Source: a virus. Taken from it: DNA of 35,865 nucleotides. The position numbers were made by a program, and so were the translations under genes. The notes under the pieces are model-generated. The model was not told the origin of the DNA. It saw only the letters and a list, made by a program, of their open reading frames with translations, and made no database searches. This document shows, piece by piece, positions 7,569-15,388 of the stretch (within the stretch, counting starts at the first letter, position 1; every line of letters starts with the position of its first letter). The stretch is from positions 1-35,865 of IMG/VR virus record IMGVR_UViG_3300048930_000381; one strand, given 5' to 3'.

Positions 7569-9080
7569 TCAGCGCGCCTGCAGGGTGACGAAGTGCGACA
7601 GCGTGTTGCTGCCGCTGCGGCGCGCGATGGGGGCCGACAGCCACGGCTGGCCGCCGGCGCGCATGGTCCAGCGGAACGCGGTGACGCCCTGGTCGAAGTA
7701 CAGGTGCATCGAGACGTCGCTCTTGATGCCGCCGGACTTGAACGGCGCGAAGTAGCCACCCAGGTAGGCGAAGATGATGTCGCCCAGGTCGCCCAGCGCG
7801 CTGCAGGCCTCGGTGGCGATCACCGGGCGGCCCAGCAGCGTGGCATACGGGCTGGCCGTCAGGCCGCCGGGCGGCATGTAGACGGGCATGCCGCCCACCG
7901 CGGTGCCGCTGGCCGACTTGACCACGGCACCCAGCTGCATCAGCTGCGGCTCGACGTCCTGGTTGATCAGCCACACCGCCCGGCTGCGCACGCTGGCCGG
8001 CATGCGCGACCACATCTTCACGATGTTGTCGGCGTGCACGGTGTCGTCGGTCTGCGAGCTCTCCTCGTTCACCGTGACCAGGCACGGCGAGTTCAGGATG
8101 CCCAGCATCTGGCCGACGCCGGTGCCGTTGACGATGTAGTTGTTCACCGCGAACTGGAACGCCTCGCCCGCCTTGGTGGTGAGGTGGTTGGACAGCAGCG
8201 GCGCGTCCTCGAGCAGCTCGTCGGTCATCGGCACGAAGGCGTAGATCTCGTGCAGCTTGACCGTCAGATCGCGCAGGCTGGGCTTGCTCTGCGTCATCGC
8301 CGCGGCCTCGGCCCGGGTGTACACACGCACGCCGGCGGTGGACCAGGGCGTGGTCTCGTCGGCCACCAGGCTGACAGAGTTGGACGACGTGGGCGCGGCA
8401 TCGCACCGGCTGAACAGCGAATCCTCGCTGGTCATGGCCAGGTTGGCCACCGTGGAACGGAAGTCGGCCGGCACGGCGAAGCCGCCGTCCGCGCCGATGC
8501 CTTCGCTGCCGTAGGTGGTCAGCGCGGCACGCAGCCGGCCGTCCATGTTGCCGGGCTGGATGCACGCGGCGCGCACGGACATGGCCCAGTGGCCCATGCT
8601 CTGGAAGCCGCCGTTGCCACGCGCGGCCGCCCGCGTGGCGGCGGTGCTGATCTGCGTGGTCTGGATGTGCGGGTCGCGGCGCTCGCCACCGGCGCGGGCC
8701 TGCGGCCGGGCCGGGGTGTCGGCGTCGTCGTCACCGGCCGGCTCGCCAGCGCTGGCGGGCGTGCGGCGCGCGTGCGGCTGGCGCAGGCGCTCGTCCTGCG
8801 CCGCGACCTGCGCGCGCAGGCCGATCTCGCCTTCGAGGCGCTCGACCTCGGCCGCGTTGTCGCGGATGCTGGTGCGCTCTTCGGTGGTGAGCTCGCGGCC
8901 GGCTTCGTCGGCCTTGGCCAGCAGCTCCTGGTTGCGCTGGATCAGGTCTTCCTGGCGCGTGCGGTAGCCCGCGACGATGGGGTCTTCCGCGTCGGCACGG
9001 ATGCCGATGCGCAGCGCGACGGCGACAAGCATCGCCTGCCGCGACTTCCAGAGGTCTCGATGGGTGTGGAGGCGTTGCAT
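7569..9080 (-). CDS. HK97-family major capsid protein
   Basis: 503 residues. The first ~110 residues form a charged coiled-coil (QEDLIQRNQELLAKADEAG, EVERLEGEIGLRAQ), the delta/scaffold domain normally removed by the prohead protease encoded next door. The fold begins around residue 185 with 'YGSEGIGADGGFAVPADF' and carries the family signatures 'YAFVPMTDELLEDAP', 'GEAFQFAVNNYIVNGTG' and 'GRPVIATEA'. Protein length and order (portal, protease, capsid) are classic. A rho-independent terminator sits just upstream of its start. Confidence 0.95.
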   Translation of the reverse strand: MQRLHTHRDLWKSRQAMLVAVALRIGIRADAEDPIVAGYRTRQEDLIQRNQELLAKADEAGRELTTEERTSIRDNAAEVERLEGEIGLRAQVAAQDERLRQPHARRTPASAGEPAGDDDADTPARPQARAGGERRDPHIQTTQISTAATRAAARGNGGFQSMGHWAMSVRAACIQPGNMDGRLRAALTTYGSEGIGADGGFAVPADFRSTVANLAMTSEDSLFSRCDAAPTSSNSVSLVADETTPWSTAGVRVYTRAEAAAMTQSKPSLRDLTVKLHEIYAFVPMTDELLEDAPLLSNHLTTKAGEAFQFAVNNYIVNGTGVGQMLGILNSPCLVTVNEESSQTDDTVHADNIVKMWSRMPASVRSRAVWLINQDVEPQLMQLGAVVKSASGTAVGGMPVYMPPGGLTASPYATLLGRPVIATEACSALGDLGDIIFAYLGGYFAPFKSGGIKSDVSMHLYFDQGVTAFRWTMRAGGQPWLSAPIARRSGSNTLSHFVTLQAR

Positions 9081-9100
9081 TGCCTGGTCCTTTCGGTCAA

Positions 9101-9126
9101 GAAAAAGGCCCGCATTCGGCGGGCCT
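9101..9126 (-). terminator. Rho-independent terminator between protease and capsid genes
   Basis: On the minus strand an 8-bp GC stem (AGGCCCGC/GCGGGCCT, loop CGAAT, 9106-9126) is followed at once by TTTTTC. It lies in the 84-base gap after the protease stop and before the capsid start, in the direction of late transcription. Read-through or a separate capsid promoter would be needed. Confidence 0.8.
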
Positions 9127-9164
9127 GGGGGTTGAGCCTCGCGGCTCGGGGAACGCGGCAGGAC

Positions 9165-9893
9165 TTACGCCCCAGCGCCGCGAGATCGGGCGGCCGCGCG
9201 GCTGCTGCGCACGCGGTCGGAAAGGGTGGCCATTTCGGCCCGGATGTCGTTGTTGCCGGGGTGCTGGCCGCCAGCCGCCTGGCCTTGCCGCGATGCCGAG
9301 ACGAAGCGCCCCGCCATCTGGCTGCGCCAGGCGGAAGCCGAGCTGTGCGCGGCCATGCGCATGTTCTCGACGACAGCGGTGGCCAGCTTCGCGTCCACCG
9401 CCTCCTTGCCGTAGAACCAGGTCTCTTCGGCCATCTGCTGGCGCAGGCGGGCACGGTCTCCACCGCTTCGGGCGACGTAGACGTCGAGGATCTGATCGCT
9501 GGTGCGATCCATGCGATCGGCCAGGGCGCGCAGGTCCTTCGCGAAGCCCGCTACACCGCCCCAGGCTTCATGGATCATGATCGACGCCGATTCGCTGATC
9601 AGGATTTCCGAGCCGGCCATGGCAATGACGCTGGCAATGGAGGCCGCGGTGCCGTCGATGTGGGTGACGACACGCGCTTTGTGGTCCACCAGCTGGCGGT
9701 AGATCGCCATGCCGTCGAATACGTCGCCGCCCAGGGAGTTGATGCGCAGGTCGATCGTCTCCACCGGGCCCAGCGCCTTCAGCTCGCGAGCGAAGGCATC
9801 GGCGCTGATGCCGCCGAACCAGCCCTCGCCGACGTCGCCGTACAGCAGGATCTCGGCCACCTTCTGGCCCTTGGCCTTGAACGTGATGGTCAC
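9165..9893 (-). CDS. ClpP-like (S14) prohead maturation protease
   Basis: 242 residues from a GTG overlapping the upstream stop. It cleaves the scaffold segment of the capsid protein during head maturation. ClpP features visible: 'DLRINSLGGDVFDG' (residues ~48-61), nucleophile Ser85 in GTAASIAS, and His108 in SIMIHEAWGG; the acidic residue lies further on. The C-terminal ~60 residues (GQHPGNNDIRAEMATLSDRV) are a disordered, self-cleavable type tail. Portal upstream and capsid downstream support the role. Confidence 0.93.
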   Translation of the reverse strand: MTITFKAKGQKVAEILLYGDVGEGWFGGISADAFARELKALGPVETIDLRINSLGGDVFDGMAIYRQLVDHKARVVTHIDGTAASIASVIAMAGSEILISESASIMIHEAWGGVAGFAKDLRALADRMDRTSDQILDVYVARSGGDRARLRQQMAEETWFYGKEAVDAKLATAVVENMRMAAHSSASAWRSQMAGRFVSASRQGQAAGGQHPGNNDIRAEMATLSDRVRSSRAAARSRGAGA

Positions 9894-10156
9894 GGCTTGG
9901 CCTCCTCGGCGGTGCTGGCGGTGCTGGCGGTGCTGGAGGCCTCGGCCTTGCGCGGGCGCTCCTTGGGCACAGGCAGCAGCGGCTGAAAGCCGTCACGGCT
10001 GAGGTAGGTCACGCGGCTGGCGGCGGGCCGCAGCGCCAGGAACTCGGCGCGCAGATCCTTCAGTTCGGCAGCGCTCAGCGGTTCGCGGCCGAAGATCACG
10101 TCCGACGACAGGCCGCGGATGTAGAGCTCGCGGATCTCGCAGTCTTTCAGTGCCAT
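9890..10156 (-). CDS. Small protein between portal and protease
   Basis: 88 residues, MALKDCEIRELYIRGLSSDV, with GAAAGGA as Shine-Dalgarno. The second half is Pro/Ala/Ser-rich, ending with the short repeat STASTASTA. Phages of this group often carry a small gene here, but no function is known to me. Its stop overlaps the protease GTG (GTGA). Confidence 0.6.
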   Translation of the reverse strand: MALKDCEIRELYIRGLSSDVIFGREPLSAAELKDLRAEFLALRPAASRVTYLSRDGFQPLLPVPKERPRKAEASSTASTASTAEEAKP

Positions 10157-10166
10157 GCTCGTCCTT

Positions 10167-11489
10167 TCAGTGCATGAGGGCGCGCGCCGCCTGGCGACGC
10201 ACCCGTCCGACCGGCGATTCGTCCGGCTCGTCTTCGGCATCCACCTGTTCCGTACGTGCAGGTGTCTGCACCGGTTCCGGCGGCATGGCCAGACGTTCCA
10301 GCGTGGTCATGTTGCCTTCGACGATGTACAGATCGCCCTGCGGTCCGATCTCGTCCATGTCCTCCAGGCGGCACCACTGGTTGGCGTTGATGACGCCGTT
10401 GCGCCGCATGATCTGCAGGCCTTCCTGGCGGCTCTTGAAGTCGCCGCGCAGCAGGCCCTTGAGGTCCATCTTGGTGAACAGCCCCTGCCTGTTCTGGCCG
10501 AAGAACTTGAAGTCGGCCTCCTGCTCCACCCGCAGCACCCATGGCGTGATGGAGTCGACGACGACCTCGATGCTCTGGTGCTCGATGTTGCTGAAGGTGG
10601 AGCGCAGCAGGTGCATCACCTTGTGCGGCGGCACGCCGAACCAGCGGCAGATCTCTTCGATCTGGTGCTGCCGTGTTTCGATGAACTGCGCGTTCTCGGG
10701 CGTCTCGCTGAACTTCTTGAAGTCCATGCCCTGGTCAGTGACGATGATGCGGTGCTTGCGGCTGGCGCCCCGGTGCTTGTCTTCCAGCTCGCGCTCGAGC
10801 TCGGCCTTGGCCGCCGGCGTCATCTTCACGCCCTGGGGCATGGCGATCATCCCGGAGGGCTGGATGCCGTTGCCGAAGTAGGTGGCGCCGAACAACTCGG
10901 TGGCTTGGGCCCAGCCAAGAGACTCGGCCGCGTAACTGATGACGTCCAGGCCCACCGCACCCTCGCCAAAACCGCGCAGGTGGAAAACTTGCTCTGGCAT
11001 CAGGATTACCTGCTCGCCACCGGGGCCACGCACGTTGTAAAGCAGTTCGCCGGTTTGGTCGTCGCGCTCGAACGTCACGCGGCTGGGGTGCAGCGGCCAC
11101 AGCGCGATCGGGATGCCGCGGCCGTCGGTCACGATCTCTGCAACGGCGTTGCCGTACCGACAGGCCCAGCCCACCATGGTCTCGCGCCAGGTGAAGCTCG
11201 ACATCTCCGCGTTCGGCCGGCGGTGGATCAGGTAGTCCACCGGGTGCGACGGAGCACGCGCGGCGCCGCGGGGGCGGTCCACCATCACCCGCCACGGCAG
11301 CTGCGCCACGGTGCGGCTGAGGTAGGTGATGCAGGCCCAGACGGTGGCATTCTTCAGAGCCGTGTCCTGGTCGACATAGACACCGGCCGCGCCACGGCGC
11401 CCGGTGAAGATGCGCACGACCTCGACGTCGCCCATCAGGGACTGCAGCGCGCCGCCGAGTGCCGCCCTCAAGCGCTGGTACACGTTCAC
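10167..11489 (-). CDS. HK97-family portal protein
   Basis: 440 residues from a GTG overlapping the large terminase stop. It would form the dodecameric ring through which DNA enters and leaves the head. Signature segments: 'ALKNATVWACITYLSRTVAQLPW' (residues ~44-66), 'WRETMVGWACRYGNAVAEIV', 'HLRGFG...GLDVISYAAESLG', and 'RHQIEEICRWFGVPPHKV', all standard in HK97 portals. The C-terminal tail is acidic then basic. Length is normal. Confidence 0.95.
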   Translation of the reverse strand: MNVYQRLRAALGGALQSLMGDVEVVRIFTGRRGAAGVYVDQDTALKNATVWACITYLSRTVAQLPWRVMVDRPRGAARAPSHPVDYLIHRRPNAEMSSFTWRETMVGWACRYGNAVAEIVTDGRGIPIALWPLHPSRVTFERDDQTGELLYNVRGPGGEQVILMPEQVFHLRGFGEGAVGLDVISYAAESLGWAQATELFGATYFGNGIQPSGMIAMPQGVKMTPAAKAELERELEDKHRGASRKHRIIVTDQGMDFKKFSETPENAQFIETRQHQIEEICRWFGVPPHKVMHLLRSTFSNIEHQSIEVVVDSITPWVLRVEQEADFKFFGQNRQGLFTKMDLKGLLRGDFKSRQEGLQIMRRNGVINANQWCRLEDMDEIGPQGDLYIVEGNMTTLERLAMPPEPVQTPARTEQVDAEDEPDESPVGRVRRQAARALMH

Positions 11490-13207
11490 GTCGGCATCCC
11501 TTCGCGTGCCGCCCGCTCACGGGCCAGCGTTTCGTAGACGGATTCGTTTGCCCCTGACTCTGGACTCAGCGCCATGACCTCGACGGCGCTGAACAGCGAC
11601 ATCAGCGGGTCGATCTTGGCGCTCCCGCTCGCCTGTTTCGTGATCAGCACGGCATTTCCCTTCGGTTCGACCTTGGCGTTCCCGACGCACCAGTTCATGA
11701 GCGGCTGCGGCGCGTGGCGCAGCGCCTCGCTCGACAGGTACAGCTCGGTCGACTTGATCGCGGTGGTGAGCCGCCATCCCTGCGACACGCCGACGATCTC
11801 GTCGTCGGCATAGCCGGTAGCGTTCAGCGCGTCCAGCGTTTGTTTGATGCACGCTGCGTCTACGCCGATCGCGCGCTTCTTGCCGTCCTGAAGTGATCCC
11901 AGCAGGCCGGCATCGTCGGCGCGCTTGATGATGGCGACGACAGCGTCGCAGGCTTCCTCGATCTTCTGGACGATCGTCAGGTCGCCATCGCGCTGAAAGT
12001 CCAGCAGCCGCGGCGCGATGTCCTTGCGGCGCTCGAGCACGATCGGCAGGCAGTAGGCGTGCGACCAGGACAGCAGGTCTCCGCTCTCCTTCTCCCGGCC
12101 CAGCACAGTCAGGCCGTAGAGGTCGTCGTTTCCGCCGCCGTCGATCGCCACCACCAGTACGCTGCAGCGCTCGAACAGCGCGTCGAGCGTGATGTTGGCG
12201 TCCGCCTGCTGCTCCCAGAAGTCGGCGCCTGACCAGCGGTCGGTGTGCAGCGCCAAGCCGATCTCGATATTCAGGTGCTGAGACGCCCAGGCGCGAAGTT
12301 CGGCCTCGCTCGTTTCCTTGGCGACAGCGTGCTCCTCGACCAAGCGACTGATCTGGATCGATCGGCCGGCGTTCGGCGTCACCATTGCCCAGGCCGCCGG
12401 ATCTGTCCACGCGGCCTTGTCCTGCTGCATTTCGCGCGGGAACTCGTAGAGCACTGGAAGCATCGCTCCCTCGCGTTGGCCGTCGCGGATGTCGCGCGCC
12501 TTCTTCAGCTCGTCCAGAAACACGCCTGCCGGAGGCTCCTCGCTCTGCGTCGTGATGAAGGCCATGAAGGCCTCTGGGTAGGGCAGCATGCCGCCACGCA
12601 GCTGGCGCAGGGCGCTCGCCGCCTTGCTCATCTTCGACACGACGTGCAACTCGTCGATCAGCGCCGCCACCGGCTTCTGCCCTGTCAGCACCGACGGGTC
12701 AAACGTCATGATCTGCAGCTCGGCCTTTGTCTCCCGGTGCACGATGGTCTTCAGGTGCTCGCGGACGTGCAGCTTCTTCGACAGCACCTCGTCCAGGGCG
12801 ACCGCGCCAGCCGCCGCGTCGAAGGCCAGCTGCGCCACGTCTTGCACCGGTGCGGTCATGATGAGCGTGGCGTTCGGGCGCTGGTTCAGCAGCAGCGCCG
12901 TCAGCATGAGCAGCGCACCATTCGTGGTCTTGCTGTTCTTTTTCGGGACCAGCAGAAACAGTTCCCGGATGGCGCGCTGTCGGGTCACTGGGTCGAGGCT
13001 GCCGAACAGGGCTCGCACGATGTCGCGGAACCAGTCGCCGCCGGCCTCGGCCATCGTCGGCGTGCCCGGCACGTCGGCCAGGCGCAGCTTGTTGAACACC
13101 GCCACCGCCCGGTCGCCCTCTGGGCTCACCGGCGGGAGGTCGCGGAACGGTGGCCTGCCGTCGCGCAGGCGCTGTGCCCAGTCAGGGCACGAAAGATCGT
13201 GACTCAC
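11486..13207 (-). CDS. terL: Large terminase subunit (ATPase/nuclease)
   Basis: 573 residues using the GTG at 13207 that overlaps the small terminase stop (GTGA); an ATG at 13243 would add 12 residues. It drives DNA into the prohead and cuts it. The ATPase domain shows the Walker A variant LLVPKKNSKTT and Walker B-like 'AALIDELHVV'; the RNase H-like nuclease domain begins 'LVVAIDGGGNDDLYG' and includes 'AIGVDAACIKQTLDAL'. This is the HK97/phage lambda-1 type (Terminase_1) arrangement. Confidence 0.95.
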   Translation of the reverse strand: MSHDLSCPDWAQRLRDGRPPFRDLPPVSPEGDRAVAVFNKLRLADVPGTPTMAEAGGDWFRDIVRALFGSLDPVTRQRAIRELFLLVPKKNSKTTNGALLMLTALLLNQRPNATLIMTAPVQDVAQLAFDAAAGAVALDEVLSKKLHVREHLKTIVHRETKAELQIMTFDPSVLTGQKPVAALIDELHVVSKMSKAASALRQLRGGMLPYPEAFMAFITTQSEEPPAGVFLDELKKARDIRDGQREGAMLPVLYEFPREMQQDKAAWTDPAAWAMVTPNAGRSIQISRLVEEHAVAKETSEAELRAWASQHLNIEIGLALHTDRWSGADFWEQQADANITLDALFERCSVLVVAIDGGGNDDLYGLTVLGREKESGDLLSWSHAYCLPIVLERRKDIAPRLLDFQRDGDLTIVQKIEEACDAVVAIIKRADDAGLLGSLQDGKKRAIGVDAACIKQTLDALNATGYADDEIVGVSQGWRLTTAIKSTELYLSSEALRHAPQPLMNWCVGNAKVEPKGNAVLITKQASGSAKIDPLMSLFSAVEVMALSPESGANESVYETLARERAAREGMPT

Positions 13208-13632
13208 TGAACCTGGGCGCCTGGGCTCAGCAGGCTGTCCCACTCGGTGCCGCGCGCTGCGGTCACCGCGTCGGCGTTGGCCTGCGCCTTCTTGCCGATC
13301 GGCTCAGCCTTCGCAGAGCCGGCACCATGCGCGGCTGGCAGCGGCGGCACGGCCTGCGCGGCTTCGTGCTGCAGATAGGCCCTGGCCGCAGAGCTGCTGC
13401 CCTTCTTGGCCGCCGCGTGCAGCGCCTGCAGCACCTCCATGCGCCGCGCGATGGCGCCTCCTGAAAGCTCGACCTCGAAATGCTTCTCCAGGGTGTCGCG
13501 GGCGATGCCCAGGGCCGTGGCGATGTCGACATGGCGCATGCCGCCACCGGCCGCGATGGAAACCTGGCGCCGCTGGGCAGCCGTGGGGGCGAAAGCCGGG
13601 CGCCCTCGCTTCCGGGCTACGTTCGCAGGCAT
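13204..13632 (-). CDS. terS: Small terminase subunit
   Basis: 142 residues, MPANVARKRGRPAFAPTAAQRRQV. An N-terminal helix-turn-helix ('MRHVDIATALGIARDTLEKHF', residues ~32-52) should bind the packaging site; a basic start and Ala-rich middle region for oligomerisation follow. It directly precedes the large subunit with a four-base overlap. A CGGAG Shine-Dalgarno precedes the ATG. Confidence 0.88.
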   Translation of the reverse strand: MPANVARKRGRPAFAPTAAQRRQVSIAAGGGMRHVDIATALGIARDTLEKHFEVELSGGAIARRMEVLQALHAAAKKGSSSAARAYLQHEAAQAVPPLPAAHGAGSAKAEPIGKKAQANADAVTAARGTEWDSLLSPGAQVQ

Positions 13633-13721
13633 GAATCGACTCCGGTCAGTTTCTCGTCAGGCAGAAAAAAACCCATGAATGGGAGGGAGATCGGTACGGA
13701 GAGCATGGCCCTGCAGACATT

Positions 13722-14075
13722 TCACCCCCCCCTGCCCCTTCGCGCCTCGGCTGCTGTCTTCTCTGCGTGGCACGGCCTGCAGATCACCTCGAGGTTCGAG
13801 TCGTCGTCCGTCCCGCCTTGCGCCTTCGGAATGCGGTGATCGACGGCAGCGTAGGTGCCAACGTGCACGTCATCGCGTCTCAGACACTCCTGGCAGACAT
13901 CTCCATCCCTGGCCCTGATGCGCTTCACCGCCTGTTCCCAAGCCCAGCCGTAGCCACGCTCGTGACGGCTGCCTCTGCCTGGGTCAGAGAAACGAAGCAG
14001 ACCAGCGGTTCCGACTCCGATGCGCGACGTCTTGGTGGCCTGCACCCGTGGCTTCGCGGTGTTCAATCGCCCCAT
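13722..14075 (-). CDS. HNH endonuclease
   Basis: About 117 residues from MGRLNTAKPRVQATK (earlier in-frame ATGs at 14108 and 14165 are possible). The HNH core is complete: 'DVCQECLRR' (first zinc Cys pair), 'YAAVDHRIPKAQGGTDDDSNLEVICRPCHAEKTA' with catalytic DH, Asn, and the second Cys pair. HNH proteins beside terminases assist packaging cleavage in HK97-like phages. The gene is just upstream of terS with an 89-base gap in which I see no other gene. Confidence 0.9.
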   Translation of the reverse strand: MGRLNTAKPRVQATKTSRIGVGTAGLLRFSDPGRGSRHERGYGWAWEQAVKRIRARDGDVCQECLRRDDVHVGTYAAVDHRIPKAQGGTDDDSNLEVICRPCHAEKTAAEARRGRGG

Positions 14076-14229
14076 GTTCGTGTGCCGCTGCCCATCGTGT
14101 GCGCCCATGAGGAGACCGTCGGCACCACTCGTCACCACGTCAGCGGCTGCCGGTGTTGATCCCACCTCCGGCTGGGTAGGCCTGTGCTCTGTGCGGTGGC
14201 CCGCGAGTGCTGAGCGATTGGCCTGGGGT

Positions 14230-14305
14230 TGGATGCGGAGGCAGGACTCGAACCTGCGACCTCGTGGTTATGAGCCACGCGCGCTACCTGCTGCGCCACT
14301 CCACT
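14230..14305 (-). tRNA. tRNA-Met (anticodon CAT), phage-borne
   Basis: Cloverleaf on the minus strand: acceptor AGTGGAG/CTCCGCA, D-stem GCGC/GCGC, anticodon stem CGTGG/CCACG with loop CTCATAA, T-arm GCAGG-TTCGAGT-CCTGC, and an encoded 3' CCA. The first acceptor pair (A:A) is unpaired. It could be elongator Met or an Ile2 tRNA needing lysidine; the sequence alone does not decide. Confidence 0.88.
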
Positions 14306-14315
14306 CTGAAACGAC

Positions 14316-14339
14316 GAAGGCCGCGCAGTGGCGGCCTTC
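14316..14339. terminator. Strong hairpin downstream of the lipoprotein gene
   Basis: A 9-bp GC stem (GAAGGCCGC/GCGGCCTTC, loop GCAGTG). On the minus strand it follows the lipoprotein stop and precedes the tRNA. Only a weak T-run follows, so it may be a terminator or a processing signal for the tRNA. Confidence 0.45.
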
Positions 14340-14361
14340 AGGTTGTTGGTTGTTGCTGGCC

Positions 14362-14604
14362 TTACTTCGTCCAGCCCTTCGACCGCATGCACAGGTCCAT
14401 CAGCTTATTCCGCCGTTCTGCCTTCTCGTAGGCCGCCAGCATCGCGTTCGGGTCACTGGACACGGCGCCCTTCTCGGCCTCAAACTTGCACACGGATTCG
14501 TCCTGGGCGAGATTCCCGCCGTGCTTAAGCCAGGGCTTCGGCGCCGGCGGTGTGCCGCAGGCTGCGAGGAACAGGGCGGCGGTGAACGCTGCGAGCTTGG
14601 TCAT
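14362..14604 (-). CDS. Small lipoprotein
   Basis: 80 residues from MTKLAAFTAALFLAAC. The lipobox LAAC (Cys16) after a short hydrophobic signal marks it for lipid attachment and insertion in the outer or inner membrane. The mature part is charged with two further Cys (ESVCKFEAE, LMDLCMRSKG). Phage lipoproteins in such positions can act in superinfection exclusion or lysis; nothing here decides. An upstream in-frame ATG at 14694 would bury the signal peptide, so it was not used. Confidence 0.75.
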   Translation of the reverse strand: MTKLAAFTAALFLAACGTPPAPKPWLKHGGNLAQDESVCKFEAEKGAVSSDPNAMLAAYEKAERRNKLMDLCMRSKGWTK

Positions 14605-14690
14605 GCTTGGTCTGCCGACACCGCCGCCTCCGAAATGGACGGGCTGGCCGGTGCTCAGTTGCGGTGCATTATAGGCAAACTCGGCGGAAG

Positions 14691-14945
14691 TCAAGCGCTG
14701 TCGTTTCCGATCAGCCGCTGACCCATCCCGACGACGCGGCCGAAGTTGTGCGCCCTGCCCTCGGTTGCCATCGCCAGCTTGGCGGCGTTGATCTCGACTT
14801 GGACGTTGTCGTTCAAGACCTTCATGTTCGCTGCGATGGCCATGCCCCGGGAAGCGTCCATGTTGCCAGAGCGCAGTTCCATGATGGTGGCGATGATCAT
14901 GCGGCGCACATCGCCGAATGTCGAAAGCTGCTTAGTGTCTTCCAT
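14691..14945 (-). CDS. Hypothetical phage protein
   Basis: 84 residues, MEDTKQLSTFGDVRRMIIATI, with an AAGGAG Shine-Dalgarno. The text 'MELRSGNMDASRGMAIAANMKVLNDNVQVEINAAKLA' is a helical pattern found in small phage proteins near packaging genes, often described as terminase-associated; I cannot assign a function. It overlaps the next upstream gene by 14 bases. Confidence 0.6.
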   Translation of the reverse strand: MEDTKQLSTFGDVRRMIIATIMELRSGNMDASRGMAIAANMKVLNDNVQVEINAAKLAMATEGRAHNFGRVVGMGQRLIGNDSA

Positions 14946-15237
14946 AAATGCTCCTTGGACCTAGCGCCCGGCAGTGGTGAAGAAGAATCGCCATCTCCGG
15001 CGACATGCGCTTGAGAGTTCCTTTGTCAGCCCTCAGCAAGTGGTCGAGTAACGCGCTGTAGCCTGGTTCATCGTCGTAAGCTGGAAGCTTCCCGCGGAGA
15101 AGGCCAACAGCCCACCACGCGTTGATCGGAACTAAAGACTTTGCGGTTCTGTTTGGAGTTCCAGATCCAGCTAGAAACGCAAAACGAGTAGCAATTCGCC
15201 GCAGTTCAGTGGGCGACAGCCAGCGATCTCTGCTCAT
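14932..15237 (-). CDS. Hypothetical phage protein
   Basis: 101 residues, MSRDRWLSPTELRRIATRFA, basic and helical, no recognised domain. It ends inside the following gene. It is the last phage gene before the transposon insertion; the promoter and leader that served it may lie on the other side of the transposon (beyond 17,466), so the insertion may have altered expression of the whole leftward operon. Confidence 0.55.
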   Translation of the reverse strand: MSRDRWLSPTELRRIATRFAFLAGSGTPNRTAKSLVPINAWWAVGLLRGKLPAYDDEPGYSALLDHLLRADKGTLKRMSPEMAILLHHCRALGPRSIYGRH

Positions 15238-15293
15238 GCGCTCAAGCGCCGACCAGATTCTTGTTCGTGCGCAACATCGCCTACTTGGGCGCG

Positions 15294-15301
15294 GTACGTA
15301 A
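15294..15301. repeat. Left target-site duplication of the transposon
   Basis: The 8-bp sequence GTACGTAA occurs directly before the left inverted repeat and again directly after the right one (17459-17466). Eight bases is the usual duplication for the IS1595 family. Confidence 0.93.
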
Positions 15302-15326
15302 GGGACCTATATACATAGCTAGCCAA
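15302..15326 (+). repeat. Left terminal inverted repeat
   Basis: 25 bp beginning GGGACCTATATACATAG; pairs with 17434-17458 with one mismatch at position 5. Confidence 0.93.
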
Positions 15327-15333
15327 AAAGTTC

Positions 15334-15362
15334 TTGACTAGCCGGACCTAGCTAGCCACAAT
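15334..15362 (+). promoter_or_regulatory. Likely transposase promoter
   Basis: TTGACT (15334-15339), 17-base spacer, CACAAT (15357-15362), just inside the left inverted repeat and 27 bases ahead of the transposase GTG. Confidence 0.5.
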
Positions 15363-15388
15363 GCGTTCCAACAGATCAGGAACGCGAC

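Noticed and set aside
7524-9986. 820-codon open frame on the plus strand
   Set aside because: It is antisense to the capsid and protease genes, which have clear family motifs. Its composition (Arg/Ala/His/Gly) is that of a high-GC shadow frame.
10155-11537. 460-codon plus-strand frame
   Set aside because: Mirror of the portal gene; no domain pattern.
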